Shown here: piece by piece, positions 36,772 to 46,234 of the stretch
How positions within the stretch are numbered: the stretch's first letter is position 1
How the letters are laid out: every line of letters begins with the position of its first letter
Source of the DNA: Burkholderiaceae bacterium 26
GTDB taxonomy: Bacteria; Pseudomonadota; Gammaproteobacteria; Burkholderiales; Burkholderiaceae
DNA: 64,000 nt
Direction: 5' to 3'
Assembly: GCA_000955795.1 (NCBI GenBank)
Contig: JYOB01000014.1
Location: forward strand, 159,415 to 223,414
The notes under the pieces: generated by a model
What the model was told of the DNA's origin: nothing
Database searches by the model: none
The model's input: only the letters and a program-made list of their open reading frames with translations
Translations under genes and position numbers: made by a program

Positions 36772-38010
36772 TTATGCCGCGAACACCAGACACACCGGCG
36801 TCGGCACCTTTGCCACCACCGTGGGCTGGTCCAGCCTGCCGGTCTGCCCGTCAATATGCAGCCGCAGGATGGTGTCGCCCTTCTGGTTGAGCACGTACAG
36901 GTGGCTACCGTCGGGCGCCATCGTCATCGCGCGCGGGAAGTGCACGCCATCACTCCAGTACTGAAGCGGAGCCAGCTTGCCCGAGGCGTCAATGCTGAAC
37001 GCGGCCACGCTATCGGCCAGCGGGTGATCGGACTTGAGCTTCCGGTTACTGGCGTAGAGGAACCGCCCCGACGGATGCATCAGCAGCTCGGCGCCGCTCT
37101 TCTGGCCGGTGTAGTCGGCAGGCGTGGTGGAGATGCGTTGGCGCTCTTCCAGTACGTGGCCGGTGGCGGGGTCGTAACCGTGGCAGGCGACAGAGCCCTC
37201 GAGTTCGTTGATGACGTAGAGCAGCTTGCCTTGGGGATGCAGCGCCAGGTGCCGCGGGCCGCTGCCGGGCTTGAGCTGCGCGCGGTCCCGCGGGGCGAGC
37301 TTGCCGCCCTCGATGGCGAACACGTTGATGCGATCGGTGCCCAGGTCGGTGCCGATCACGTGCTGACCGGTGGTGTCGAACAACATCATGTGCGCGTGCG
37401 GCGCTTCCTGTTCGGGGCGGGGGCCGGAGCCGGTGTCCTTGAAGATGCCCGATACGGCGCCAAGCTTGCCGTCCTCGCCGATCGGCAGAACGTTGTAGGC
37501 GCCACCGCTGTAGATCGACACGCACAGGTGCTTGCCGTCCGGCGACACGACCACATGCGCGGGGTTGGTGCCAGACAGCGACAACGGCTGGCGGTTGAGC
37601 AGCGTCAGCTTGCCGTCGTGCGGGTCAATCGCATAGGCCTCGGCGCTGCCGTTCGGGCGGCCCTCGTAGACCTCCAGTTCATTGATGGCGTACAGGAATC
37701 GCTGATTCGGGTGCACGGCCAGGAACGACGGATTGGCACTTTCGACCACCTGCACCTGCGTCCACGCATCGCCGCGCGGCGCCAGCACGTAGATGCCGCG
37801 AGCAGCCGGGCCGCCGGCAGTGCCGCCCGGTGCGTTGAACGTGTAGGTACCGACATAGGCGAAACGGGGAGGGCGCGCATTGCCCGCAGCCTGCACACCC
37901 GACGCAGCCGGTTGCTCGCCCGCCTGGGCCATGACGGTTTTGGGAAGAGCGCCCAGCAAAGGCAAGCTACCAGTCCACTGCATGAAAGTTCGACGAAGAC
38001 GATTGGTCAT
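36772..38010 (-). CDS. Tat-exported lactonase of the 6-phosphogluconolactonase (Pgl) beta-propeller family
   Basis: 412 residues. The N-terminus NRLRRTFMQWTGSLPLLGAL is a twin-arginine signal, so the folded protein is exported to the periplasm. The rest is the seven-bladed YbhE/Pgl propeller: YVGTYT, HPNQRFLYAINE, VSPDGKHLCVS, PRHLALHPQGKLLYV, HPSGRFLYASNR, FPRAMTMAPDGSHLYVLNQ. Export makes a phosphogluconolactone substrate unlikely; an unphosphorylated aldonolactone is more plausible. It lies 12 nt after the oxidase gene in the same operon. Confidence 0.85.
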   Translation of the reverse strand: MTNRLRRTFMQWTGSLPLLGALPKTVMAQAGEQPAASGVQAAGNARPPRFAYVGTYTFNAPGGTAGGPAARGIYVLAPRGDAWTQVQVVESANPSFLAVHPNQRFLYAINELEVYEGRPNGSAEAYAIDPHDGKLTLLNRQPLSLSGTNPAHVVVSPDGKHLCVSIYSGGAYNVLPIGEDGKLGAVSGIFKDTGSGPRPEQEAPHAHMMLFDTTGQHVIGTDLGTDRINVFAIEGGKLAPRDRAQLKPGSGPRHLALHPQGKLLYVINELEGSVACHGYDPATGHVLEERQRISTTPADYTGQKSGAELLMHPSGRFLYASNRKLKSDHPLADSVAAFSIDASGKLAPLQYWSDGVHFPRAMTMAPDGSHLYVLNQKGDTILRLHIDGQTGRLDQPTVVAKVPTPVCLVFAA

Positions 38011-38022
38011 GGGATGGCTCCA

Positions 38023-39549
38023 TCAAACACGCACGGACATCGCGTGGTGGAAGATGTTGTTCGGATCATACCGGTGCTTCACATCCTGCAGAAACGCGTA
38101 CAGGTCGCCGCTGCCGTAGTAGAGCTGAGGCCAGAACGGGTAGGCGAGCATATCGACGTCGGGGTAGTTGATGTAGCAGCCCTCGTACCGATCGCCGGGG
38201 TATGGCGTGCCGCTGTGCGGCGCGGGCACGTCGGGCGCGCCGTAGACGTCGCGGTAGAAATCGCTGATCCAACGCAGGTGGCCGGCATCGTCGGCGGCGG
38301 ACGTCCAGTACGTCTGGTATTGCAGCTTCATGATCGACGCCCGCTGCGGCACAGCCGTATCGCCAATGCGCTCCGCCTTGTTGATGGCGCCGCCGTACGA
38401 ATCGACCTGCAGCAGCGACTGGCTCAGGTCCACGCCCGGCATCGTCCGCGTGAGATGCGTGTAGATACGCTGCGCCTCACGCGCCGTGAAGCCGCGTTTC
38501 ATATAGGCCGACTTGTACTTGCCGCGTTGATTGGCACCCGAGCCGTTCAGATACTGCGTGGCGGTCAGCCAGTCGTACTGCACGATGGTGTGCGGCTTCG
38601 AGCAGAGCAGTTGCCCCACGCCCTGCTTGTGCGCGGGGCCGTAGCCGGGCGGGCGACCTTTGACCGGCGTGGGCGCGCAAGCCTGGAAGCGGTTCAGAAA
38701 ATCATTGAGGACAGAGAGATCGCGGCACGTGCCGTCGGGGTTGCAGAACTGCGTGAGCAGGACGATCTGCCCCGACGATTTGTGCGTGAGCTTGAGCAGC
38801 GAAAACATGCCCCACGTGTCCGGGTCCTTGCCGCGCGTCTCCCAGTATTCGCCGTAGATGCGCAGCAGTTCGGCAAAGCGCTGCGGCGTCATGGTGGCCC
38901 AGTCGAAGGCCACGGTGGCGAGCGCGACTTCCTGCGGTGCCGCGGGCAGCTTGGCGAACGTGTAGCCGGTGATGACGCCGAAGTTGCCGCCGCCCGCACC
39001 GCGGCACGCTCGGAACAGATCGGGATCGTGCGCAGCATCCACCGTGCGGGCAGCTGCCCTGCCGGTCTTGTCCACGGTGACGATGTCAACGGCCGAGAGC
39101 CAATCCACCGTCAGCCCTTGCAGCCGCGAGAGCAACCCATAACCGCCGCCGCAAATATGCCCGCCCGCGCCCACCGAGTAGCACGAGCCCCCAGGCAGCG
39201 TCACGTTGTGGCGCTTGTACAGCTCCAGGTAGCCGTTCCAGTTCTGCGTGCCGGCCGGAATGCGCACCGAGCCGTCGGCGTGCACATCGGGCGTGGCGAG
39301 CAGGCTCAGATCGACGATCGTGCCATCTGGGTTGTTGGAGACGAAATCCTCATAGCAATGCCCGCCGCTGCGCACCGTCGGGCGCTGGCCCGCGTTGATG
39401 ATGCGCTGCACGGCGGGCGCCACATCGTCGGCCTTTTCAATGAGGGCGATGCGGCTGGCGGCCTGCGCATCCGTCGCCGGCCAGCGCAGGTTGAAGCCAT
39501 GTTTGAGCGTGTTGTAGCGAGGGTCTTGGCGCGTCACATCCAGTGTCAT
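38023..39549 (-). CDS. Bicovalent FAD-linked oxidase, BBE/glucooligosaccharide-oxidase type
   Basis: 508 residues: an FAD_binding_4 (PCMH/VAO) domain at about 35-215 and a C-terminal berberine-bridge (BBE) segment ([36 protein letters not shown] in part). His64 in SGGHCYED and Cys123 in [11 protein letters not shown] correspond to the two residues that bind FAD covalently in this family. Such enzymes oxidise the C1 of sugars to lactones, or alkaloids in plants, and release H2O2. No signal peptide is seen with the start at 39549 (GGGAG upstream). Neighbouring lactonase suggests a sugar oxidase; the sugar is unknown. Confidence 0.85.
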   Translation of the reverse strand: MTLDVTRQDPRYNTLKHGFNLRWPATDAQAASRIALIEKADDVAPAVQRIINAGQRPTVRSGGHCYEDFVSNNPDGTIVDLSLLATPDVHADGSVRIPAGTQNWNGYLELYKRHNVTLPGGSCYSVGAGGHICGGGYGLLSRLQGLTVDWLSAVDIVTVDKTGRAAARTVDAAHDPDLFRACRGAGGGNFGVITGYTFAKLPAAPQEVALATVAFDWATMTPQRFAELLRIYGEYWETRGKDPDTWGMFSLLKLTHKSSGQIVLLTQFCNPDGTCRDLSVLNDFLNRFQACAPTPVKGRPPGYGPAHKQGVGQLLCSKPHTIVQYDWLTATQYLNGSGANQRGKYKSAYMKRGFTAREAQRIYTHLTRTMPGVDLSQSLLQVDSYGGAINKAERIGDTAVPQRASIMKLQYQTYWTSAADDAGHLRWISDFYRDVYGAPDVPAPHSGTPYPGDRYEGCYINYPDVDMLAYPFWPQLYYGSGDLYAFLQDVKHRYDPNNIFHHAMSVRV

Positions 39550-39681
39550 CGACGACTCCCGGTGAGGGCGTTTGCGCAAGCGTTGCGCAAACGAAGTTGG
39601 ATTCGGACGCGTGGCGTCCGGCGGTTCCAACTTAGTCGTTCGCGAGCCCGGCTTCCATCAGACAATGCCGCGACAACGGGC

Positions 39682-40200
39682 TCATCGCGCTTGGTGGGCG
39701 AGCCATCCAACCACCCGGGTTGCCGTCGCGGCCCACAGCGGCCGCACCAGCCAGCATGCCGCGGCCCAGGCCAGGATCACCACGATCAGATCGCAGCGGC
39801 CGCTCTTCCATAAGTTCAGGGAATGGCGCCCCCAGATCCAGGGCACGCCCAACGGATTGGGCCAGTCGGCCAGCAGGTGCATCAGCCCGCCACAGGCGAA
39901 GCCGAACAGCAGAGGCGCCCACAGGTGACCGTGGCCCAGCGCCTGGTATGACAAAACAAGCACCGCCACCCAGCCAATCCCCCAGTGGGTGGCGGTGCGG
40001 TGCGTGATCCAGAGGCGGCGAGCACGGGACCACCAGGCAACCTCCATCCAGTCAGGCGCGGTGCTACCGGCAACGGCCGCGCAAAACGCCAGGATGCTGC
40101 CGAGATGTTCGAGAGACGTATGGGAAGCCTGTGCGACGGCGGTGGCGGCAATCAGACCTGCCGCCCAGCCCGTCGCATGATGGGCAGCATTGGAAGCCAT
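39682..40200 (-). CDS. Membrane protein, YdjM/DUF457 metal-dependent hydrolase family
   Basis: 172 residues from ATG 40200, with about four hydrophobic segments. Conserved His/Asp residues in HHATGWAAG, STAPDWMEV, THRTATHWGIGW and HLLADWPNPLG are the family's metal-ligand set. Function is poorly known; E. coli YdjM is LexA-regulated. In-frame ATG 40230 and TTG 40257 are possible earlier starts, and none has a good ribosome binding site. Confidence 0.75.
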   Translation of the reverse strand: MASNAAHHATGWAAGLIAATAVAQASHTSLEHLGSILAFCAAVAGSTAPDWMEVAWWSRARRLWITHRTATHWGIGWVAVLVLSYQALGHGHLWAPLLFGFACGGLMHLLADWPNPLGVPWIWGRHSLNLWKSGRCDLIVVILAWAAACWLVRPLWAATATRVVGWLAHQAR

Positions 40201-40278
40201 CGACGTGATGCGGAAAACGAAGGACCGCATCTTCGCAATGCAGGCTTGCCGGGACAAGCCAAAAATTGCGACAAATTG

Positions 40279-41481
40279 CTAGCCGACCTGCAGCAGCAGC
40301 CCCTTGAGGTATTCGCCCTCCGGGAAGCTCGTCAGCAGCGGATGGTCCACGCCGCCAGCAAGCCGGCGCTGGATGCGTGCCGTCACCTTGGCATCGGCGG
40401 CCGCGCCCGCGACGATCTTTTGAAACAGGTCAGCATCGATCGCACCCGAGCACGAATACGTAAACAGCAGACCGCCTGGGCGCAGCAACTGCATGCCGAC
40501 CAGGTTGATCTCTTTGTACGCCCGTGCCGCGCGATCGACTTGCTGCGCCGACGCCGCAAATTTGGGCGGGTCCAGCACGATCAGGTCGAATTGACGACCT
40601 TCTGCGCGAAAGTTGCGCAGCGACTTGAAGACGTCAGCATCCAACCACTCGGCACGCGCCGGATCGAAGCCGTTGAGCGCAACGTTGCGCTCGGCCACCG
40701 CCAACGCCTCGCCCGACGAGTCGATCGACACCACCGAACGCGCCCCGCCCTTGAGCGCCGCCAGCGAAAAACCGCCGGTATAGCAGAAGCAGTTCAGCAC
40801 ATCGCGGTCCTTGGCCAGCGCACCGACCAGCGCGCGGTTGTCACGCTGATCAATGTAGAAACCGGTCTTGTGACCTTCACGCACGTCCACGTAATAGCGC
40901 ACGCCGTGTTCGGTGGCAGACAGATCTGCGGCGGGCTCCGCACCGGCCAGCACGCCAGTCATCTGCTCCAGGCCTTCGCGCTCGCGCACGCTCACATCGG
41001 AACGTTCGTACACGTTCGGGCAGCCCGTCTCTTTGATGAGCGCGGCGACGATCGCTTGCTTCCAGTGCTCCACGCCCGCTGCGCTGAACTGGCAGACGAG
41101 TTGGCCCCCGTTACCATCCTCGCCCGTGCCGTATTGGTCGACGATCAAGCCCGGCAGGCCGTCGGCTTCGCCCATGACGAGGCGCACGGCGTCGGTGTCG
41201 TGCACCCACGCTCGGCGGTACGCCACGGCGGCGGCAATGCGGCGCTTGAAGAACGCGTGATCGACGGGCTCGGCTTCATCAAAGCTCCACACGCGGGCGC
41301 GAATCTGCGAGACGGGGCTGAACGCCGCGCGCGCCAGAAACTGGCCGTTATGCGCACGCACGATGACGGTCGCACCAGACGCTGGCTTGCCCTCCATGCG
41401 ATCGATGGCGTTGGCGAAAATCCACGGGTGCCGGCGCAGCAGCGAGCGCTCCTTGCCGGGCTTGAGAATCAGGGTTTGCAT
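40279..41481 (-). CDS. rlmI: Class I rRNA (cytosine-C5-)methyltransferase, RlmI-like
   Basis: 400 residues: an N-terminal PUA domain (KPGKERSLLRRHPWIFANAI), a middle EEHGV-like domain, and a SAM-methyltransferase domain with FYIDQRDNR, LNCFCYTGGFSLAAL, LDPPKFAAS and FTYSCSGAI containing the catalytic Cys. RlmI makes m5C1962 in 23S rRNA. The RlmI/RlmK/YccW subfamily assignment is good; the exact nucleotide is by analogy. Confidence 0.87.
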   Translation of the reverse strand: MQTLILKPGKERSLLRRHPWIFANAIDRMEGKPASGATVIVRAHNGQFLARAAFSPVSQIRARVWSFDEAEPVDHAFFKRRIAAAVAYRRAWVHDTDAVRLVMGEADGLPGLIVDQYGTGEDGNGGQLVCQFSAAGVEHWKQAIVAALIKETGCPNVYERSDVSVREREGLEQMTGVLAGAEPAADLSATEHGVRYYVDVREGHKTGFYIDQRDNRALVGALAKDRDVLNCFCYTGGFSLAALKGGARSVVSIDSSGEALAVAERNVALNGFDPARAEWLDADVFKSLRNFRAEGRQFDLIVLDPPKFAASAQQVDRAARAYKEINLVGMQLLRPGGLLFTYSCSGAIDADLFQKIVAGAAADAKVTARIQRRLAGGVDHPLLTSFPEGEYLKGLLLQVG

Positions 41482-41517
41482 ACGACTGGGATGGTTCGCC
41501 CGGCAAAGCGGGCAGCG

Positions 41518-42504
41518 CTACTTCTTCTTCGCGCGGGGATGCGCCTGATCGTAGATCTTGGCCAGGTGCTGAAAATCGAGCGAAGTATAAACCTGCGTGC
41601 TGGCAATGCTGGCGTGGCCGAGCAGTTCCTGCACCGCACGCAAATCGCCCGACGACTGCAGCATGTGCGTGGCAAACGAATGCCGCAGCACATGCGGGTG
41701 CACATCCGCCGGCACACCTGCCGCGATGGCGTTGCGCTTCATGCGCAATTGAATCTGCCGCTGCGCCAACCGCTTGCCGCGCGGCGAGAGAAACAGCGCG
41801 TGCGCGTCTTCAGGCGCCACGTCCGGCTTGGCCAGCTGCTCGCGCACCGCCAGCCATGCGGCCAGCGCCTGGGCCGCCTTGGTGCCCACCGGCACGGTGC
41901 GCCGCTTGCTGCCCTTGCCAAGCACCTGCACCTCGCGCGCTTCTAGGTCGAGCCAGCTCGAAGATTCATACTCGCCGGCCTTCACGTGCCGCATATCCAG
42001 GCTGACCAGTTCGGAGAGCCGCAGCCCGCACGAATAGAACAGCTCGTTGACGGCGCGATCGCGAACCGTCTCGACATCGTCGCCAGGCAGTTGTTCCATC
42101 AGCGCGACAGCCTGCTCGACGGACAACGCTTTCGGCAACCGCTTCGGGCTCTTGGGCGCACGCACGCCATCGACCGGGTTGGCGGTGACAGCGGCATCGC
42201 GCAGCGCCATCCATTTGAACCAGCCGCGCCACGCCGACAGCGCCCGCGCAATGCTTCGGCCCGACAGGCCGTCGCCATGCAGTTGCGCCATCATGCGGCG
42301 AATGTGGTGCGACTGCAGCTGCGTCAAGTCGACATTGGCGGCGTGCTGCGCACCCAAGCGCTGCAGCACGGCCAGCTCGCGGGTGTAGCTCTCGAGCGTG
42401 TGCGGGGAGAGCTGCCGCTCGAACTTCAGCGCGTCAAGGTACGCCGCAATCTGCGGATGCGGCGCCTGAGCGCCATGGTCATCGGCGGGTGCAGATTGCG
42501 GCAT
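41518..42504 (-). CDS. xerC: Site-specific tyrosine recombinase XerC
   Basis: 328 residues: an N-terminal SAM-like DNA-binding domain (LSPHTLESYTRELAVL) and a catalytic domain with Arg in GLRLSELVSL, Lys in GKGSKRRTVPV, HxxR in HVLRHSFATH, His in LLGHASIAST and the nucleophile Tyr in TQVYTSLD. With XerD it resolves chromosome dimers at dif. It follows a DUF484 gene, the classic xerC neighbour. ATG 42504 lies 7 nt past the DUF484 stop. Confidence 0.95.
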   Translation of the reverse strand: MPQSAPADDHGAQAPHPQIAAYLDALKFERQLSPHTLESYTRELAVLQRLGAQHAANVDLTQLQSHHIRRMMAQLHGDGLSGRSIARALSAWRGWFKWMALRDAAVTANPVDGVRAPKSPKRLPKALSVEQAVALMEQLPGDDVETVRDRAVNELFYSCGLRLSELVSLDMRHVKAGEYESSSWLDLEAREVQVLGKGSKRRTVPVGTKAAQALAAWLAVREQLAKPDVAPEDAHALFLSPRGKRLAQRQIQLRMKRNAIAAGVPADVHPHVLRHSFATHMLQSSGDLRAVQELLGHASIASTQVYTSLDFQHLAKIYDQAHPRAKKK

Positions 42505-42511
42505 GCGGCGC

Positions 42512-43207
42512 TCAGTCGCGCAGGCGGTTGAGCGTGGCAGCGGCCAGTTCGCCGATCTGCGCGAGGTAGGTCGTGCCCATGCCGTCATGGAAGCGGCGGG
42601 CGTCCGGCGAGCCGAGCACCAGCAGACCGAATGCCGGCGCAGCGCTGGCATCGGCGTCGCCACGCACGGGCACGCGCAGCGTCACGATGGCGAGCGATTC
42701 GATGGGCTCGCCGCTGTCCGACGTATCGAGCCAGCCGGCTGCCTCAAAACCGGCGTTGGCGCCGCAATACGGCGCACGCAGGCCTGCCGCAAACAGGCGC
42801 ACTTCTTCGCTTACGCCCTGCGCGACTTCCAGGTGCGCGAATTCTTCGCCCACCTGCCACACGCGCAGCGCGACGGCCGGCACGTCGAAGATTTCACGCA
42901 GGCCATCCTGCACGGCATACGGCAACGCATGCGTGTCGGCCTCGCCCAGCAGGCGCGTCGTCCAGGCGTGCACGCGCTGCTGCGTGCGGTCGTTCTCGTT
43001 GCCGTGGCGCATCAGGTCCGACAGCTTGAGCTCGAGGTGCTTGTTCTTGTCGCGCAGGATTTCCATCTGGCGCTCCTGCAGCGACACAGCGCGGTGGCTG
43101 TGCGGGCTGGTGAGCTGAATGGCAGCCAGCAGCTCCGCATGCTCTTCAAAGAAGGCCGGATGCGCCTGCAGGTAGTTGGCGACGTCTTGTGCGTTCATGG
43201 TGCTCAT
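42512..43207 (-). CDS. DUF484 family protein (GAF-like)
   Basis: 231 residues. A coiled coil at about 40-75 (SLQERQMEILRDKNKHLELKLSDL) precedes a GAF-like domain. The family almost always precedes xerC; its role is unknown, possibly as a regulator or partner of the recombinase. The ATG overlaps the gatB stop by one base (TGATG); an in-frame ATG at 43198 is the alternative start. Confidence 0.88.
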   Translation of the reverse strand: MSTMNAQDVANYLQAHPAFFEEHAELLAAIQLTSPHSHRAVSLQERQMEILRDKNKHLELKLSDLMRHGNENDRTQQRVHAWTTRLLGEADTHALPYAVQDGLREIFDVPAVALRVWQVGEEFAHLEVAQGVSEEVRLFAAGLRAPYCGANAGFEAAGWLDTSDSGEPIESLAIVTLRVPVRGDADASAAPAFGLLVLGSPDARRFHDGMGTTYLAQIGELAAATLNRLRD

Positions 43208-44673
43208 CAGGCTGCGCCCAGTTTTTTCTTCAGCAAATCGTTCACTTGCGCGGGGTTGGCCTTGCCGCGCGTGGCCTTCATGGCCTGGCCGACCAGCGCG
43301 TTGAACGCCTTCTCCTTGCCGGCGCGGAATTCCTCGACCGACTTGGCATTGGCCGCCAGCACGTCGTCGATGATCTTCTCCAGCTCGCCCGAATCCGACA
43401 TCTGCTTCAGGCCCTTCTCGGCGATGATCGCGTCGGCATCGCCGCCGTGTTCGCCGGCCCACATGGCCGGGAACACGTCCTTCTTGGCAGTGTTGTTGCT
43501 GATCGTGCCGTCGGCAATGCGCGCGAGCAGCTTGGCGAGCTGAGCTGGCTTGACCGGCGCAGCATCGATGCCCAGATCGGCGCGGTTCAGGTTCGAGGCA
43601 ACCTCGCCCATGATCCAGTTGGCGGCAGCCTTGGCGTTCGCGGCACCGGCATCGGCCACAACCGCTTCAAAGTACGCAGCCGTCGCCTTGGTGGCGGTGA
43701 GGATGCTGGCGTCGTACTTCGGCAGGCCGTAGGCAGACTCGAAGCGTGCAGCCATGGCAGCCGGCAGTTCGGGCAGCGTGGCGCGCACGCGCTCGACCCA
43801 GTCATCGCCGATCACCAGCGGCAGCAGGTCGGGATCAGGGAAGTAGCGGTAATCCTGCGCGTCTTCCTTGCTGCGCATCGAGCGCGTTTCCTTGCGATCC
43901 GGATCGTACAGGCGGGTTTCCTGCACCACGGTGCCGCCATCTTCGATCAGCTCGATCTGGCGGCGCACCTCGTAGTTGATCGCCTCTTCCAGGAAGCGGA
44001 ACGAGTTGAGGTTCTTGATTTCGCAACGCGTGCCGAACGGCGCATCCGGGCCCCGGCGCACCGACACGTTCGCGTCACAGCGGAAGCTGCCTTCCTGCAT
44101 GTTGCCGTCGCAGATGCCCAGCCACATCACCAGCGCATGCAGCGCCTTGGCATAGGCCACGGCCTCGGCGGCGCTGCGCATGTCGGGCTCGGTCACGATT
44201 TCCAGCAGCGGCGTGCCGGCGCGGTTCAGGTCGATGCCGGTCATGCCGGCAAAGTCTTCGTGCAGCGATTTGCCCGCATCTTCTTCCAGGTGCGCGCGCG
44301 TGAGCTGCACGGTCTTCTCATAGCCGGGCTGGCCGTTCTTGCCTTCCACCTGGATGGTCAGCGTGCCGCCCTGCACCACCGGAATTTCGTACTGGCTGAT
44401 CTGGTAGCCCTTGGGCAGATCGGGGTAGAAGTAATTCTTGCGCGCGAAGATGCTCTTGGGCGCGATCTTGGCGCCAATGGCCAGACCGAACACGATGGCG
44501 CGCTCAACGGCGCCCTTGTTCAGCACCGGCAGCACACCCGGCAGCGCCAGGTCAACCGGCGCCGCCTGCGTGTTGGGCGCCGCGCCAAAGGCGGTGGACG
44601 CGCCAGAGAAAATCTTCGAGACCGTCGAGAGCTGCGTGTGCGTCTCGAGGCCGATCACCACTTCCCATTGCAT
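43207..44673 (-). CDS. gatB: Asp-tRNA(Asn)/Glu-tRNA(Gln) amidotransferase subunit B
   Basis: 488 residues. The N-terminal cradle domain starts [13 protein letters not shown] and contains the kinase-like [16 protein letters not shown] block (positions 73 onward) that phosphorylates the misacylated tRNA; the C-terminal YqeY-like tail contacts tRNA. It forms the GatCAB complex that converts Glu-tRNA(Gln) and Asp-tRNA(Asn). Unusually it is separated from gatCA by two unrelated genes. Confidence 0.96.
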   Translation of the reverse strand: MQWEVVIGLETHTQLSTVSKIFSGASTAFGAAPNTQAAPVDLALPGVLPVLNKGAVERAIVFGLAIGAKIAPKSIFARKNYFYPDLPKGYQISQYEIPVVQGGTLTIQVEGKNGQPGYEKTVQLTRAHLEEDAGKSLHEDFAGMTGIDLNRAGTPLLEIVTEPDMRSAAEAVAYAKALHALVMWLGICDGNMQEGSFRCDANVSVRRGPDAPFGTRCEIKNLNSFRFLEEAINYEVRRQIELIEDGGTVVQETRLYDPDRKETRSMRSKEDAQDYRYFPDPDLLPLVIGDDWVERVRATLPELPAAMAARFESAYGLPKYDASILTATKATAAYFEAVVADAGAANAKAAANWIMGEVASNLNRADLGIDAAPVKPAQLAKLLARIADGTISNNTAKKDVFPAMWAGEHGGDADAIIAEKGLKQMSDSGELEKIIDDVLAANAKSVEEFRAGKEKAFNALVGQAMKATRGKANPAQVNDLLKKKLGAA

Positions 44674-44750
44674 GTTGCGTGTGTCCTGTCGATTGTTGTG
44701 GTGTGAATGTCTAGGTACTCAGGTATTCAGGTGTTCTTGCGTTGCTGCGA

Positions 44751-45713
44751 TCAGGGGTGCGGCGCATCGAGCCACGCCGCGAGCTTCGCAAACGCCGCTT
44801 CGCGCGCCGCCGGATCGCCACCGACGGTGACCGTTCCATAGCGACGTCCTTTCGGGATGCCGTTGCGCTCCTTGACCGGCGCCGTGCCGTCAAAGCCGTG
44901 ATACGCACCGCCAAACATGTCCAGCTCGAAATGCGCCTGCGGCTGCCGCGCCAGAACGGCCGTCTGCAACGCCTGGCAGTGATCAACCGGGGTCCAGTCG
45001 TCGTTGCCGCCGGCCAGCAGCAGCAAAGGCGCGTTCAGCCGATAGTCGGGCCGTTTCTGGGCCGACGCACAGCCCGGGTAGAACGCCACCGCGCGATTGA
45101 TCGCGGGCGTATCGGCGGGCCAGGCGCGGCTGGCGTCCACGGCCTCCAGCACGGCCTGCGCGCCGTTGGACCAACCCAGCAGAACGATGCGGCGCGCATC
45201 CACGCCCGGCTGTCCGGCTACCCAGCGGATCGTCGCCAGCACGTCGGCGCGGCGCACCGCGCCATTGATATCGCGCGTGGCAGTACGTTCGGTGCAGATG
45301 CCATGCGGTTTGCCGCGCGGGCCGAAGCTATCCGGAAACACCACCGCATAGCCTCGCGCGCCCAGCCACTGCGCATACCCGCGATACCGCGAGCCCAGCG
45401 CCTTGGCATCGGCCCCGGCCTGCGTATAGAGGCCGCTGCAGCCGTGCAGCGCGATCACCACGGGCGCGCCGGTCGCAGGTGCCTTGACCGGCGATGCGAC
45501 CCAATAGGCGGTCAGCGTTTGCGGCGCATCCTCGGCATCCTTCATGGACGCACGCGGAATCTCCACCGTCTGCACGCCCAGCTCCGCCGACGAGGGCGCA
45601 CGCGCAGCCGGCATGTCGGGCAAGGCGCCTTCGGCGTCCGGCGTCGGCTGCGCGGCAGCGTGCAGCGCCAAGGCGCTTGCCAGCGCCGCCAACACACGAA
45701 GCGATGTACGCAT
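44751..45713 (-). CDS. Exported alpha/beta-hydrolase, dienelactone-hydrolase-like
   Basis: 320 residues with a signal peptide (ASALALHAAAQ). The alpha/beta-hydrolase features are IALHGCSGLY (oxyanion region), nucleophile Ser in LLGWSNGAQAV, Asp in AGGNDDWTP and His in YHGFDG, close to dienelactone hydrolases. A periplasmic ester or lactone hydrolase is likely; the substrate is unknown. Its ATG overlaps the stop of the lipoprotein gene (TGATG), so the two are coupled within the gat locus. Confidence 0.82.
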   Translation of the reverse strand: MRTSLRVLAALASALALHAAAQPTPDAEGALPDMPAARAPSSAELGVQTVEIPRASMKDAEDAPQTLTAYWVASPVKAPATGAPVVIALHGCSGLYTQAGADAKALGSRYRGYAQWLGARGYAVVFPDSFGPRGKPHGICTERTATRDINGAVRRADVLATIRWVAGQPGVDARRIVLLGWSNGAQAVLEAVDASRAWPADTPAINRAVAFYPGCASAQKRPDYRLNAPLLLLAGGNDDWTPVDHCQALQTAVLARQPQAHFELDMFGGAYHGFDGTAPVKERNGIPKGRRYGTVTVGGDPAAREAAFAKLAAWLDAPHP

Positions 45714-46195
45714 CACCGGGCATTCCGGGCGCATTGGCCCGTTTGCGGGTCGAACATCACCGGCCAGGCTTCTTCATAGATGCCGGGCGTGCAATGCGCT
45801 TCGCAGTTGGCGTGTGCCAGCGTGACGCGGCGCGGGTCCTGCCAGACCATCAGCGTGCACTTGCCGTAGCGCTCGCGCAGCTCAATGCTGGGGCGGCGCT
45901 TGGTCTGCTGGAACGTCGACAGGTCGAACTGACACGAGCCGCGCCGGCCGACCCACAACTGCCATTGCATTGCGCTGACGTTGTTGTCGGCCACGGTAAG
46001 CGTCGCCTGCTCGCGGAAGCCGTCTTCCTCGGTCTGGTTGCAGTAGCCGTTGATGTCGATGCGGCGGTCGGAGATCGGCGGCGGTTTCGACGGGCGGCTG
46101 ATGCCCGGAATCGACGGCAGCGGAATCGGCACGCACGCCGCCAGCAGGCCGGCGGCAAGCGCCAGCCCGAGTGCAGTGCGGATGCGGTGGTTCAT
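45713..46195 (-). CDS. Small lipoprotein of unknown function
   Basis: 160 residues with a lipoprotein signal (LAAGLLAAC, lipidated Cys at about 21) followed by a Pro-rich spacer (VPIPLPSIPGISRPSKPPP). The mature part has six further Cys residues (GYCNQ, GSCQF, GKCTL, NCEAHC, GQCA), probably paired in disulfides. I do not recognise the family. It is encoded between gatA and the hydrolase and is translationally coupled to the latter. Confidence 0.75.
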   Translation of the reverse strand: MNHRIRTALGLALAAGLLAACVPIPLPSIPGISRPSKPPPISDRRIDINGYCNQTEEDGFREQATLTVADNNVSAMQWQLWVGRRGSCQFDLSTFQQTKRRPSIELRERYGKCTLMVWQDPRRVTLAHANCEAHCTPGIYEEAWPVMFDPQTGQCARNAR

Positions 46196-46234
46196 GCGCG
46201 CCTCCTACGTGGAACGGGTACGTCGGAACGGGCC

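Noticed and set aside
36178-39813. A 1211-codon open frame on the plus strand antisense to zur, the lactonase and the oxidase
   Set aside because: It is the mirror of three well-conserved minus-strand genes. In high-GC DNA the complementary frame lacks stops. Its translation is Arg/His/Val-rich with no domain.
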